A stretch of DNA of 64,000 nucleotides from Lepiota brunneoincarnata (lineage: Eukaryota > Basidiomycota > Agaricomycetes > Agaricales > Agaricaceae), in the NCBI GenBank assembly GCA_023014365.1, contig JAEBUN010000010.1:248001-312000 (forward strand), given 5' to 3'. A program made the position numbers and the translations under genes. Shown piece by piece: positions 40,565 to 52,647 of this stretch. Within the stretch, counting starts at the first letter, position 1. Every line of letters starts with the position of its first letter. A model generated the notes under the pieces. It saw only the letters and a list, made by a program, of their open reading frames with translations. It did no database searches and had not been told where the DNA came from.

Positions 40565-41493
40565 CTGCAGGGAAGACAACCTCTGGCTCATCAAAAGAGA
40601 ACAGGGCACCCACATCACTTCAAGCACAGACCAAAACCCTGAACAATACTGTCCTGGCTACTCTACTTGCCAAGGTTGCAAAACAAGAAGGCAAGATATT
40701 ATTCTCTGGGTACTATCTATGCAACTGACATCATTCAGCAGAGATTGATAAGCTGAAGAAAACCACTGCCTTGAAGACCAAGGGCAACAACATAAAAGAG
40801 ATCCCCCACCCCCATGGCACCATTGCAGACCTTCAGGGCAAAATGGGCTTGGAAAACAACCGGCCACTTTACATGCACTGCCAGGTAAGTTCTGCTTCAT
40901 TTTACTTTCAATGCTAATGTCTGCCATAGGCACTTGTTAAACATGCTCTGGAGCATGCAGATATATGATGCAACATTGATTGGAGGCGCCAAGACCCAGT
41001 TGTCTTGGCCAAGATTGCCAATATTGTATGTTTATTCTTAACTAGTCATAATTCCTAACCATATACACCAACTATGTACATCACACAGGTGCACACTCAA
41101 CATGAACAGCTTCAGCATTATGAAGGAAACTGGGCCACCATCGAGATCATAAGGATGGCGCTCAAAAATAAAAGGACCAGTACTCGAAGAACCCTTCATA
41201 CTTTGAAGAGTGCCAGCAAGGATCAAAATGATGAGATTGGAGATGCTTTTGAGCAGGAAGGGCACAACGCAGAGTACATCGGTAGTGATAAGGGTGCAGA
41301 TGAAGTGGGAGCAGGTAGCAATGGGGGAGTCAGTGGTAATGATAGGGAAGAGGGGTGTAGTGATGACAAGGAAGAGACAGGTCATGATGAGGAGGAACCT
41401 GAGGACAATGATGAGGACACTGGTGTTTTGGTGGGGGTAAAGAGAAAAGCAAAGCAGAGTGCTGGAAAGATGAAGAGGCTAAGGAAAAAATAG
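40565..41493 (+). pseudogene. uncharacterised protein with basic C-terminus, decayed
   Basis: Three exons: to 40884, 40930-41025 and 41089-41493, with introns GTAAGT...CATAG (40885-40929) and GTATGT...ACACAG (41026-41088) that keep the frame. The protein has a block NTVLATLLAKVAKQEGKI, then HYEGNWATIEIIRMALKNKR, an acidic stretch and a basic end KRKAKQSAGKMKRLRKK that looks like a nuclear localisation signal. Two in-frame TGA codons (in exon 1 near 40716 and in exon 2 at 40966) mark it as decayed. Same family as the fragment at 39585-40138; function unknown. Confidence 0.45.
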
Positions 41494-43906
41494 TGTAGGA
41501 AGGTTGATAAGTTCAAGAGGGGAGGAGAGTGTCTTTGAGTTGGACTAGGGGAGGAAAGAGATTGTGATGAGTATTCAAGATACAAGGATATATTTTCACT
41601 GGAGAATGAATCCCCCAAACTTCTATATTAAATATGGTAGAGAAAGTGGTCCTATATTACTTGTTGGCTAGAGAAGACAATGAATGCACAAAAGGGAGTG
41701 AAACTATATAACTATGAGAGGATGTATAGGTGAAACAAATGTAACAGAGGTAGATTTTTGTGGGATGGGAACACAGAGAAAAACTTACAAGTATGTTATG
41801 AAGAAATTTTACATACATTTTTATGGGGACTTATCTGAAGACTGAAGGTATGAACAATCCAGGGTTGTTGTTCCATTCCATCGTTTGTCATCCATGTCCA
41901 ACATTTGTCATCTCCATACCATTTCCACGCATAGCCAGGAGGCTACTCCCACAATAGTGAAGGTTGGGAGACAGAGGGAGGGAGAGATGGGATCAAGGAA
42001 TCTAGGTAAGAGGAAGAGCTGTACTTCACTACCCTATAATACATCTTTCTAGCTAGCTAGCCGTCATCTGCCCTCTGCAACAGTACAGTTATATTGTTGC
42101 TTATCACTGCAGTAATGGTTATCAGTCACAACTATTTTTGACGTTCATACCTGAGGGGGCTGACCACCTGAACACTCAATTCCTGCAGCTTTCATAGTTG
42201 AGAATGACAACCGAGATTGTTGTCTCTTCCACTGACTAATTGCTGTGATTTACCCCAGAACAAAGGTCATGATTTCCTTCGGAATAAGGGTAGAATTTTC
42301 TTCAGTTTCCTTCTGAACAAAGGTTGTAAATCTTCAATAATTCGAAGCAAATTACGACCCCTCACAACCTTAAATGAAGCAACATTCCTCCATTAAGTGT
42401 GATAATTAAGTGTACTAGGGTGTGTAAATTGCTACATTATCAATGAATATTTGCAACACTAATATTTCCATATATGGTGGGAATTGACCACCCCTTATGT
42501 CAGAATCAGGGGTTGTTTTTTATGACCCCCTGGGTCTTACAGTGCCATATATTTGATCACTTAGACTGAATCTACAGGAAACTCACATGCCAACTGTGAG
42601 AGACCGACCAATTTACTGTATGTGGGAGAATGCATTCAGCTACTTTTGTCAAACTAAATATATCTCTCTACAATCACCTCCTATCCAGTCATGGTTTCTA
42701 ATTCCACAAACAGATAAATGATGCCCACAGACACAATTAAAATAGTCTAAAATAATGTGCCATGTATATATAGACTCTACAAAATATCTAAACAGAAACA
42801 ATAAATGTATTGTTGTTTTTCATATAAGTGACTTAACACATGAGGCCTATCCATTTGTCAGCGCATTTTGAATAAATGGGGATATTTATGGCACCCTGTG
42901 CAGGTGTCCTGCATTCCCATAGGTCTCAAGTGCATGGTATTTGGATGAGGCTGCAAAGTCCTTCTGCCACTCAGCAGATGCAGTAAGAGAAGCCTGAGCC
43001 TGCAGGAAGCCCAGTGTGGTTGGAGAAGCTGCAGAAGCAGGGAAGTGTGCAGATTTGGCTACAGTGTTTTGTTATCCAGGTAAGGGATCATCACTTAGTA
43101 GTGGTACTTCTTACTCTCTACAGGCATTTATACAGACTTATTCCTGGAGATATTCAGAAGTCAACTTGTGAATGCAAACATGAGCAGAGGCTTTGGAGAG
43201 TGAAGGCTAGTGTATAGAACAAACTACACTGTACTGGAGTACATGAGTAATTCTACTTGGATTATATAACTGTCTACAGTGGCTGTGCTACTGCTATATT
43301 GGGATTTGTTATACTAGAGTTTGGGGTTTGGGGATCAGATAATTGGGGAATGTTCTATTTACAGATTGTTCTGATAACAGCTTCCTTTTGCAAACCCTCT
43401 CTTCCTGTGATCTTCTCTTGCACTCTGCATGATAAATTTGACTTTTTTAAGAAATGTTAGGTACTAATATTATCATAGGTCTTAATAGATGCCAAGGTCC
43501 TGCTCAATGATGAAAACTATATATATTGCCAAAAAACAGGGAAAGGGACAAGGTTTAAGAGATTGATCTCTCCAATCCTCAAAGAACAACTCCAAAAATC
43601 AAAGTAGATATCATAAACATTAATAAGTCCTGTCCAGATACCTTTCTTGCCATGTTTTCCACCCTGTAGCATGACAACATCAAGGATAATGATCAAGTTA
43701 ACAGCCTTGCAAGCAGCGAGCACAGCTCAATGTCTGAAAAAAGCACAAGTGAGGGATTTTTTGTCCCTTCAATTCCCCAGGTAAATGATCATGTCAGATT
43801 GGGCAAATGGAAACATCTCCTTTAGCCAATTTACAGAAAGTACCTGAACATGGTTATAGCAGACACAACATAAAACCCAGGTGAGTTACGGGTTCAATAC
43901 ACTCAA
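41494..43906. other. gene-free AT-rich spacer
   Basis: About 2.4 kb between the transposon island and the first housekeeping gene. I find only short frames and no LTR ends, RNA genes or conserved blocks. The last few hundred bases must hold the 3' UTR of eIF5. Confidence 0.4.
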
Positions 43907-45306
43907 TTACTCGTCATCCTCTGCCTCCTCAAGCCACTGCGACAGGAGCACCATCAGGAGCAAGAATAAGCAAGCCAAACGCACACGCACCTTCAGGAAT
44001 GGTTCGCTGGCCTTCCTAACCTTCTTGCTCGTCTCTTTGTCAACATACTTCTTGCTAACGTGAGTACCCCACTGAGTGATTATTTCTTCCTCGAGGATAT
44101 CGGCTTGGTAAAACTCCATCAACAGCTTAGGTACCGCAGCTACAAGTGCAGGATGCATCAATCCAACGAGGCGCTCCAAGCCACCGAGTAAAGCCTTCTG
44201 ATGTCTCTCGGAGGTAACCAACTGGAAAACAAGAGTAAGCGTAAGCACAGGTGGGGTGACGATAGGCACACCTTCCGGAAGAGAGGAGTGTAACTTTTGA
44301 TTTCGGTAAAAGCATTTTCGGTAAAAAGGGCCTGCATGAGGACCAGGACTGTCCTGTGCTTTTTCTCGATGCCCAACTCTTCGGCTTTCTTGTAAATAGC
44401 AATGGCAAAAATCTTGGGGTCCTCGGCGTCGTCTCGGCCCTCCTCCACCCATTTTCCGAGTTGTGCGTAAGGGCTATCAGCATCCTCATCGCTACCCTCT
44501 TCCTCTGCGCCGCCGCCGAGGGCAACGGAAGCCATGCCACCCTCGAGGGCTTTGATACGTTGCTTGACAGCCTCGGGGGAAGTGTCTGCAGCCCAATCAT
44601 CCTTGTCAATGGCAGAGTCGTTGTTGAGTTCCGCAGCCTCGGCCTTGATCTTTTTCGTCAATTCATCATCACTCTCGGCTCCATCGGCAGGAGCCTCAGC
44701 CCCGTTCGCATCCCCACCGTCGCTTCCGATTGGATTGCCTCCACCGACGCCCGCAGCAGCGTTGCCAGCGTTGCGCTTTTTATCTTTCTTGGACTTGACC
44801 GGAGGGTTCTTGAGAATAAAAGTAGTTAACTTGTGGCGCATGTCGACACCCGTGCGCTCGCCGCAGGCTTTACAATCGCGAATGATGTCCTCGTTCCTTC
44901 CACTCTTGAGGATAACGAGGTCCGTTTCGGGATTCTTGCAAGCTTTGCAAAGGACGAACTTTTCGATGAATTGGTCGAGGAGCTCGCGCAGACGGTTTGC
45001 ATCGTGGGCACCATTGACAATGTACCTGTCGTTCTTCTCGTCAAATGAAGTCTGTGCGCCGAGCTCACAGCCGAAGAATTTGGTGGGATAGGTGGGCGGA
45101 CGACTGAGCGCACGAGCCACATCAGACATGTTGGGAACGACGGTCTTAATGCCATTTCCTTTTCCCTCAATTTTAGTGGTCAAGAGAGGCATGCTATACA
45201 TGCATCAGCAACACGCTGATGAAAATAATCGACAGCAAACGCACCGGTAGCGGTAGAACTTGTCATCGACATCACGACGGATGTTCACAATTCCTGCGGA
45301 AGCCAT
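43907..45306 (-). CDS. TIF5: translation initiation factor 5 (eIF5)
   Basis: Exons 45245-45306, 44272-45193, 43991-44221 and 43907-43936; introns of 51, 50 and 54 bp. Total 1245 bp, 414 residues, close to the family's 400-430. The N-terminus ([16 protein letters not shown]) carries the arginine finger (Arg19, equal to human Arg15) that stimulates GTP hydrolysis by eIF2. A C2-C2 zinc site (CKAC...CKAC) follows near residues 100-130. A long acidic/Lys-rich linker separates it from the C-terminal HEAT/W2 domain, ending [12 protein letters not shown] with the aromatic/acidic box that binds eIF2-beta and eIF3. A cytosolic factor in start-codon selection. The start is the first ATG, split from the zinc region by intron 1. 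Confidence 0.96.
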
Positions 45307-45815
45307 GTTGCGGACGGGTGTTTTAACGTCTCTGAATATCAGGTTTGTGAGTGGATTTAGATGTGAGAACGGACTACTCACGAAACTGGTGGAAGGTATG
45401 GACACTGGCAGTTCGTCTGGTATATCAATTGGCGGACGAAGCATGAATCCTCTGCCGATACAGAAGAGGATATGTGAGGACGAGTGAGAGGAGCGGGTAG
45501 ACGAAATTGTGAAGATCTGTCGGGGATACCTTCACGAAAAAGCGCAGAAGATGGTGGTTAGGGATCAAGCGTTGTAAATGCCCACGTTGATTTTTCGGTC
45601 TCGGGCTTCGGCGAGCCCCGAGCCCCGCCCGGCACCACGATCGATCATACTTACTCCTTCCCCAAGCATGTTGTAAAACATTGTTCAAATCACTCTTATT
45701 CGCTATCTCTGACAATTTGAATCACCTCATGACGGACTGCGATCTCCACCCTACTCGGTATTGTGGCTCATCGTCCGGATTCGGCAAAGCCCGTTTGATC
45801 AAGTTAGACGCACGA

Positions 45816-45903
45816 GCCCCGCTGGCGTAGTGGTAGCGCGTCTCACTTGTACCTTCAAGGTCTATCAATGAGAAGGTCACTAGTTCAATCCTGGTGTGGG
45901 GCA
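45816..45903 (+). tRNA. tRNA-Thr(UGU) with a 16-nt intron
   Basis: Acceptor GCCCCGC pairs with GTGGGGC, discriminator A. The D arm is GCGT..GCGC, the anticodon stem is TCTCA/TGAGA, and the T arm is ACTAG TTCAATC CTGGT. The loop reads C-T-TGT-A followed by a 16-nt intron (CCTTCAAGGTCTATCA) between positions 37 and 38, giving anticodon TGT. Mature length 72 nt plus CCA added later. Confidence 0.85.
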
Positions 45904-46116
45904 TTTGTTTTTAACGGCTTTCATACATCCAATTTGCCTTCCAATCCGTACGTATCGAGGTATTAAAGTCCAGCCATACTTATAAATGACTATGTTTACC
46001 TTTTACTGCTGCTGTTTGGTGTGCCAGGGAAGAGCGCGTCTGGGCCTGATTACCTATCCAAACAGAACGCCCGCGATAACACACCTCTTCCCTCTTCCTC
46101 GCACACCAGGGCAACC

Positions 46117-47438
46117 ATGGCTGAATTTGTCGACTCCATGCTTGATCTCATGAGGCGCCTGCCTCCAACACGGACAGAGGAGAATGTCAACGCCCTAATC
46201 AGCATATGCCCAGACTACGCAGACGATCTACTGGGGAGCGTTGATCAGCCACTGCAACTCAAGACCGATGGCGCCACAGGCCGGGACTACCTCGCTTGTG
46301 ACTACAACAGGGACGGCGAAAGTTACCGGTACGCCCCGGTCTCCGCACTGGTCGCAGGCGATTGTGCACGCTGATTATTCGTGTGATCGTAATTGTGTGC
46401 AGGTCACCCTGGTCAAATGAGTACGACCCTCCACTCGATGACGGTACGGTACCAACTCCGAAACTGCGCAAACTGGAGATTACGGCCAATGAGGCGTTTG
46501 ATACCTATCGCGAAATGTACGTCTTATACCCGAATTAACCGTTTTCTAAACGGTCAAAATGGAATCCGGTTAGGTACTACGAAGGTGGAGTATCCTCTGT
46601 CTACCTCTGGGACCTGGAGGATGGTGGATTCGCAGGGGTCGTGCTATTTAAGAAGAGTAAGCTCCCGGTCTGAAACAGGGGATAATACTTCCGAACTAGT
46701 GATTGCTTGCGTCGCTTCGCTTCTAGCCATGACCCCTTCCACTAATCAGGAGCCCTCGGGATCCTGGGACTCAATTCATGTATTCGAAACTGCCGAGCGT
46801 GGACGAAATGCTCATTACAAGCTCACGTCTACCATCATGCTACAATTAACGACGTATCAGACGTCGGAAGAAGGTGGCGAGGGCGAGAAGAAACCAGCCG
46901 GGTCCGTCGTAATCGCAGGGAATACAAAATCCAAGGACATACATTCTAAGCGTAAAGGCGAAGTGACACTCAGTGGTAGCATGACAAGACAGGTATGTGC
47001 CTTTTCTTTGCAACGTGGAGTCATTCTCTCCCATGAATCAAATTCGCTGTCTCGATGGAAGCAACATCCCCTGGCTCATGTTGGACGGATGTAGTTGTTT
47101 CCAACCCTACCCTCCCTAACCTTCCCTGGCAATATTCTGATATTATAAAGGCTGAACAGGATTGGCCTATCCATGATCCTTCTTCACACATCACGAACAC
47201 GGGTCGAATGATTGAGGAGATGGAGATCAAAATGCGCAACGCTTTGCAAGAAGTACGGTCGCCCTGGTAGCCAATCAAGGCTCTCAGTCCGTCATGCGGT
47301 GTCTAAATTCTTTTCTGACAGGTTTATTTTGGGAAAACTCGTGATGTGGTATATGATTTACGCAGTGTTGATGATCTCGAGAGAGCGCGTCGACAGAGGG
47401 AACTCCAAAAGGAACTTGTTGGGTTTATCAAGCGGTGA
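46117..47438 (+). CDS. CAP2: F-actin capping protein, beta subunit
   Basis: Six exons: 46117-46328, 46403-46516, 46574-46656, 46727-46992, 47160-47252, 47322-47438 (885 bp, 294 residues). The start is the first ATG, giving the conserved [20 protein letters not shown]. Other family blocks: [66 protein letters not shown] and the C-terminal tail [18 protein letters not shown] that binds actin. With the alpha subunit it caps barbed ends of actin filaments. The fourth intron (46993-47159, 167 bp) is longer than the rest and its acceptor (CAG at 47157-47159) is the least certain splice site. The gene converges with the cyclophilin gene, with 133 bp between stops. Confidence 0.94.
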
Positions 47439-47571
47439 TGTTCTGAGCCTTCGATGTGCAGTGGATAGTAGAGGTAGCGAAAGTAGACATATTCCATAGG
47501 TTTTTATAAATAGCAGGGCGGAGGGGGGAATTGAAAGCAGCTGCCATGATAAATGAAACCCGCAGTTGGCA

Positions 47572-48350
47572 TCATCCCCTAAGCTGCGCATCCGCTATTG
47601 GATTCGCATGAATCGTAACCTGACAGTGGTTCTGATGAGCAGTTGAATATGCCAAGGAATAGCAGTCGCTCACCTGTGTGAGCCTAATGTCGCTAAGAGG
47701 TCTATTCTTGTTGTTAACAGGCGCTCGTTCCATTGCATCAAGGGTTGAATCTGCGCCGTCTATTACCCTGCCAATTATGGTGTATTTTCCATCGAGATGG
47801 GGCTGTTTCGCATAGGTAATGAAGAACTGCGACTTGTTGGTGTCTGGGCCAGAGTTGGCCATAGCAATTATGCCCCGCGCGTTGAACTAGAGGGCGTGCG
47901 GATCAGAAGTGCTGGATGGGACGAGATCCGCAAGAGAGCCTTACTTTGAGGGTGGACCTGATCTCATCGGCAAAAGGAGCGCCCCAGACGCTCTGGCCCC
48001 CCTTACCAGAGCCTGTTGGGTCACCAGTCTGGATCATGAAGGATTTGATATTGCGATGGAAAATGCAGTCATTGTAGTAGTCCGCTGCGCAGAGAGCGAG
48101 GAAATTCTAGGCGATGGATAGCCGATAAGTGGTGACGGGTTAGGGAAGAAGCGGGACACCACACCTCACCTCAGCAGCCTTGGGTACAGCCTCACAGAAC
48201 ACTTCTATCTGTCACGGATGAGTCACAGGTGACAGGACAAGAATGGTGAGAAGATTATACCTTGAGGTCACCGTGGGTTGTGTGGAGGGTGACAGACTAT
48301 GTTGTTCAATGAGCAAACAGCGCTGGGCAATCGGCAGGACGACGCACCAT
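47572..48350 (-). CDS. cyclophilin-type peptidyl-prolyl isomerase, PPIL3-like
   Basis: Six exons: 48348-48350 (just the ATG), 48261-48296, 48170-48208, 47945-48106, 47674-47886, 47572-47619; 501 bp, 166 residues, matching the ~161 of PPIL3. It begins [18 protein letters not shown] and has the cyclophilin core [27 protein letters not shown] and [18 protein letters not shown]. It ends [12 protein letters not shown], the ending typical of PPIL3 (Cyp10). The CypA tryptophan that binds cyclosporin is His here, as in this subfamily. PPIL3 proteins sit in the spliceosome. A first exon holding only the start codon is unusual but is forced by the reading frame. It shares a 195-bp divergent promoter with the G-alpha gene. 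Confidence 0.92.
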
Positions 48351-48545
48351 GACAAGTGGGCGCGTGACAGAAAGTGTGAGGAGAAGGGAACATTGTCACG
48401 CTGTGCTACAAAAATAGCCACCGAATGATTGATCAGGGCCGTTTGCCGCTCAAATCTCCCGAATCCGTGGTCCCATTCACACTTTACCCACCACCCGCCT
48501 CTCCCTTTTCATCACCACCATCATCCACTATTGCCATCGACTCTC

Positions 48546-50517
48546 ATGCGCACCCCGTCACTCTATAGCCAGGACGATCCCATCTCCGAGGCGCTCAAGC
48601 CTTCCAACTCCGAAACGGAGGCTGAGCGTATCGCCCGTCTCCAGGCAGAGGCAGAGGCTAAGAGGATCTCGGAACAGATTGACGAAGACCTTAGAGAGGA
48701 GAGGGAACGCCTCAAGCGCAGAAAGGGCGATGTCAAGGTCCGTGACCCCCTGTCTATCCGCTCATGCGCATATACTCACTCCCTCCACAGCTCTTACTCC
48801 TCGGCCAGGCAGAGAGCGGAAAGTCAACGCTTCAAAAGCAATTTCAGCTGATGTATCGTCCCAACTCTCTCGATGAAGAACGCATTTCCTGGAAAACCGT
48901 CATCTACTTCAACGTCGTTCATTCGCTCAAACACATATTGAACACTCTCGAGGCTTGGGACGATGTCCTCGACGACGATGACGACACGATTTCCATTGAC
49001 GAGAGAGGGCGCTTGAACGGGATCGCAGACCAACCGTCTCCTTCCACACCATTCTTTAGTGGAAACTCCCCCAGCTTATCAAACCAGACCGACGTCGCTT
49101 CATCCCCTGACCATTCCAGCCCATGGGCAAAAGATCCCAGCGCTGCTCAGATTGCCGCGCTGCGACGCAAACTTTCTCCGCTCATATCCGCGGACTCGCA
49201 GCTTGCAGACCGCCTTAGTGGCGGGATTGCTGTTTCGGGCTCCGGAAAGGGTAGCGTTTACGTGCGAAGTGGATGGCAAGCTCGAACCATAGAAAATGCC
49301 CTGGGACGTATCTCCAGAAGACGATCCGCTTCGGACAAGAGGGAACGCGAGAGTGTATCAGGAGAAATACAACCAGCACAAGATGTGTTGATTGTTGACG
49401 TTGCTCGGATGCTCGCCTTATTCGAAGCCGACATCAAAGAACTCTGGAACCATCCTACCGTCAAAGGAATGATTGTTAAACGGAGATTGAAACTTGACGA
49501 GTGGGCCGAATTGTAAGTTGCCTGGCGCTGCCTCGGGTGCGCTCCTCCTGCTGACAGTCGATTAGTTTCTTGAGGCATATCACCCGCGTCGCTGCCACAG
49601 ACTATATTCCCACAACTGGTTAGCTCTTCATTTTCATCGCCCAATGGCGCATACATTTATACATTCCTCCCACAGATGACATCTTGCATGCTCGGATACA
49701 AACAATGGGCATCGCAGAACATATCTTTGATGTCAATATACACGGGAAGTTGGTAACATGGCACCTGTATGATGTCGGTGGTGCTCGTGGGCAAAGGCAC
49801 TCCTGGGTACCATATTTTGATGATGCGAATGCAATCATTTTCGTCGCTCCCGTGAGCGCATTTGATCAGGTACAGTAGGTTGTATCTCTACACATTGCGA
49901 TTGGTAACCATGTCCCTTTCAGTACCTTGAGGAAGACCCGCGTGTTAACCGGATAGATGACTCGCTGCAACTGTTCACACAAATATGTTCCAACGCTCTT
50001 CTGAAAAACGTCCACCTGGTTCTGTTCTTAAGTAAGTGACATCTACTTCTTGCGTCTCCCACATGAGTCTTACCTAATATCCAGATAAGACGGACCTCTT
50101 GAAAATAAAGCTGGACAAGGGTCTGAAAGTGCGGAAATAGTGCGTGTGGTCCATTTGACTTGGAGCATCGGGTCCTGACGCCTCTAATAGCATTACATCG
50201 TTCGGTGACCGCACTAACGACTATGAGACCGTGTTGAACTACTTTCGCGCGCACTTCCTTCAAGTCCATCGGAGGAATAACGAAAATCGGCGTGTACTCT
50301 ACACGCATTTTACGAATGTCGTCGTACGTCCGTTCTTTAAAAATATGCTCTGCCGATCCCAACAATCGACTTTATTCAGGATACTAAGGCGACGCAGCGT
50401 ATCATTGGTAATGGTGAGTTCCTCGATCACCGCCCTATATTAATATGATACTGAAAACTATTCCTAGTACGAGACTCGATATTCAGAGGTTATCTGCAGT
50501 CTGCAGCGTTGGTCTGA
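48546..50517 (+). CDS. atypical G-protein alpha subunit
   Basis: Nine exons: 48546-48737, 48791-49512, 49566-49618, 49676-49869, 49923-50031, 50085-50139, 50191-50323, 50380-50413, 50468-50517 (1542 bp, 513 residues, against about 350-360 for classical G-alpha). G1 is GQAESGKS at 69-76. Switch I RIQTMGI (329-335) keeps the catalytic Arg and the Mg-binding Thr. G3 is DVGGA (355-359), with Ala in place of the catalytic Gln. G4 is NKTD (424-427). G5 is TNVV (483-486) in place of TCAT. The helical domain has a large Ser-rich, acidic insertion (about residues 115-240). There is no N-terminal MGxxxS myristoylation signal; the N-terminus is a charged coiled-coil-like helix. Such atypical G-alphas are expanded in agaricomycetes. 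Likely a signalling GTPase at the membrane with altered GTP hydrolysis. Confidence 0.92.
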
Positions 50518-51043
50518 AATGGCTCATTACACCCGTGCCTTCTGATGCAGACAAGCTTATCAGTAAACACCTTTTTTATTCCTCGATTGCTATCCTACAG
50601 CCAACGCAGTCTGCATGCGCCTAATATGCTTCTTCATTATCACTATCGTTCCCCTATCGATTGATGTTATTACTATTTGAACCCTCAACTCGATAGCCTC
50701 TGGTGCGGGGTTGAACCCCATATTGAATATAGTCATGCCCTCTTTAGCATCGCTACTGTTCTTTCTATTTTGGCACCCGAAGGCTTTATCGCTCATTGTA
50801 TAGCAGTACCCTCAAAGCCATGTTGTTGACTCCATCCACCACGTTTGAGCCTTTTCAGTCTTTACTTATCACAGAAACACCTTGCTGCGATCGTGTCATC
50901 GGAACCCAAATTTCGGGAAGCATTGGCCAAGGTGATAGGGCTACCACGGCACAAACAGTTCCGATGAGAGATTCATGCATCACCTTTCTAGGCATAAGAG
51001 GCGTGTTTGGTGCACGCATTTCTGTTTACCAGTCTCCGCGCCC
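50518..51043. other. no gene recognised
   Basis: About 520 bases between the G-alpha stop and a small hypothetical frame. It holds the G-alpha 3' UTR and presumably upstream sequence of the next locus. Nothing else stands out. Confidence 0.35.
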
Positions 51044-51301
51044 ATGTCCCAGTATACGCTCCTGATAACAAAAGCTGAAACCGCACACGGGAACCGACTG
51101 CCCGAGGTATTTACGGAGAGACCAAACACCCGACCCGATATTGGACGTTGGCTCCACGAGTGTGTGGAAAGCACCCACGACCGGGTCGAGCAGGACCGAA
51201 AAAATAAAAACATGCTTGGCTACTTTCGGGTACGGCCAATGCGAGAAGGGGAAGCTGCCCCGCCCTTGGGTGCGGCTGAGAAGCCAGATTTTTTGGACTA
51301 A
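51044..51301 (+). CDS. small hypothetical protein
   Basis: An ATG frame of 85 residues (MSQYTLLITKAETAHG...) with many charged residues and no membrane segment. A CTTTCTAG and a TTTACCAG upstream could be splice acceptors, so it may be the last exon of a longer gene. No family recognised. The stop is only five bases before tRNA-Arg. Confidence 0.3.
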   Translation: MSQYTLLITKAETAHGNRLPEVFTERPNTRPDIGRWLHECVESTHDRVEQDRKNKNMLGYFRVRPMREGEAAPPLGAAEKPDFLD

Positions 51302-51306
51302 AGCAA

Positions 51307-51402
51307 GCCGCCGTAGCACAATGGTAGTGCGTTGCTTTCCTACCTCAGGGGTTAGCCCTTATAGAAAGGCAAAGGTTGTGGGTTCGATCCCCACCGGCGG
51401 TT
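51307..51402 (+). tRNA. tRNA-Arg(CCU) with a 24-nt intron
   Basis: Acceptor GCCGCCG pairs with CGGCGGT (one G-U at the end). D arm GCAC AATGGTA GTGC, anticodon stem TTGCT/GGCAA, T arm GTGGG TTCGATC CCCAC. The loop is T-T-CCT-A, then a 24-nt intron (51343-51366), then A, giving anticodon CCT. A T run at 51401-51406 acts as the pol III terminator. The terminal G-U pair and discriminator U are slightly unusual. Confidence 0.75.
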
Positions 51403-51406
51403 TTTT
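51401..51406 (+). terminator. RNA polymerase III terminator of tRNA-Arg
   Basis: A run of six T at the 3' end of the tRNA gene. Confidence 0.7.
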
Positions 51407-52647
51407 GTTTTTGCTCGTGGGATGTGAGTGGGTCCGAGTGAGTGATCCTGTCTATGCTTGTCGCATTTGCTAGGGGAGTGTGCAATGGAAAATTATTTCC
51501 GAGGATCACGGGGGCATTCCCCTAACCGGCTCGTTAGTGGCTCTCGCGTATGTCGGTGTTCATCGAAAAGCGGAAGAATGGCCAGCCCAGCCCGCGCGAA
51601 CTAAAGGACGAGGAGGCGGCAGAATTAATTGTGAATTCGTTCAGTCACCCTAGTAACCATGACATTTATGCTGAGTGCTCAAACTCTGGAGACACCAATT
51701 AAATCAGAATCCAAACGGAGCTTGCTTTCATCCGTGAGTGTAATGACTGGTATCCTTAGGTTACAGTAACGACTTGCCCGAGGTTCCAGGCGACCGGCAT
51801 GATACTGACCGAGTGCCGTGCGAGCTTTATGAAACAGCTGAACGACACCGAACGGCACTACTGGAATAATTCCAGAGATCTGGTGCCCCCCTTTTGACCT
51901 TGTATGCGGGCCCAGTCGGGCGACCTTGTGCTTCAGACCATATTCTTTCATCCTTGCTGTTCCACTGATACATTGATAAATGACCCCGGAGCTGGAGGCC
52001 CCTGTTCAACGTTGACCCCTGCCGAGCCAAAAATTTTTACCCATATGGAAAGCCGATGTGCTTAATTCGTTCCACTGACCTCATTTTCTCAAGCACAGCG
52101 CACATTCAGTAGCTACTTGATTGCGACACATTTGCGCCGTGAGGCTCTCTAAATTTGACAAACGTCTAGACAGCCCCAATGCTGGAACCTCGTGCTTTGT
52201 GGCCAAGGGCTTCCAACCTTCATCGAGCCACAGGCTGATGGCAGGGCACTGACACTGCTTGCCTCGTGGACATGACACGAACACTAAATTCCCTATTTCT
52301 TGAAATCTGCAACAGCACCCTTTAGATCTCCACATGAAGGGTCTCGTCCCCATTTTCGAAGCCAGCGGACAAGTACTACTACGGTGACTCCCAAGTGCTG
52401 TTATTGGGTAATATAGTCCATCAGTAACTAAGTCCTCCGTTCTACAATTTTTTTTTCTCGCCGCTAGTTGAGGCACCCGAGTTAGGGGCAAAATGTCATT
52501 GGGCGGCTGTCAACGGGCAATACACGGAATTATGACACACCTTATAGCTTACCGCTTGCGCACTTCAAAGTCCAAGGGTTGGGTTGGGTTGGGTTACGGG
52601 CAACTAGAAAGCACCGGTAATCACTGCCTTTGTATTTGTCGAGAATC
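51407..52647. other. no confident gene
   Basis: About 1.2 kb with only short frames. A minus-strand frame at 52081-52491 (136 codons) has no recognisable feature. GGGTT repeated four times at about 52576-52595 is a short simple repeat. Confidence 0.35.

Noticed and set aside
44534..45091. Plus-strand frame of 185 codons
   Set aside because: It is antisense to the largest eIF5 exon, whose motifs and splice sites are clear; the frame is a shadow.
52574..52596. Telomere-like GGGTT repeats
   Set aside because: Only about four units, not the fungal TTAGGG, and flanked by ordinary sequence; a short simple repeat.
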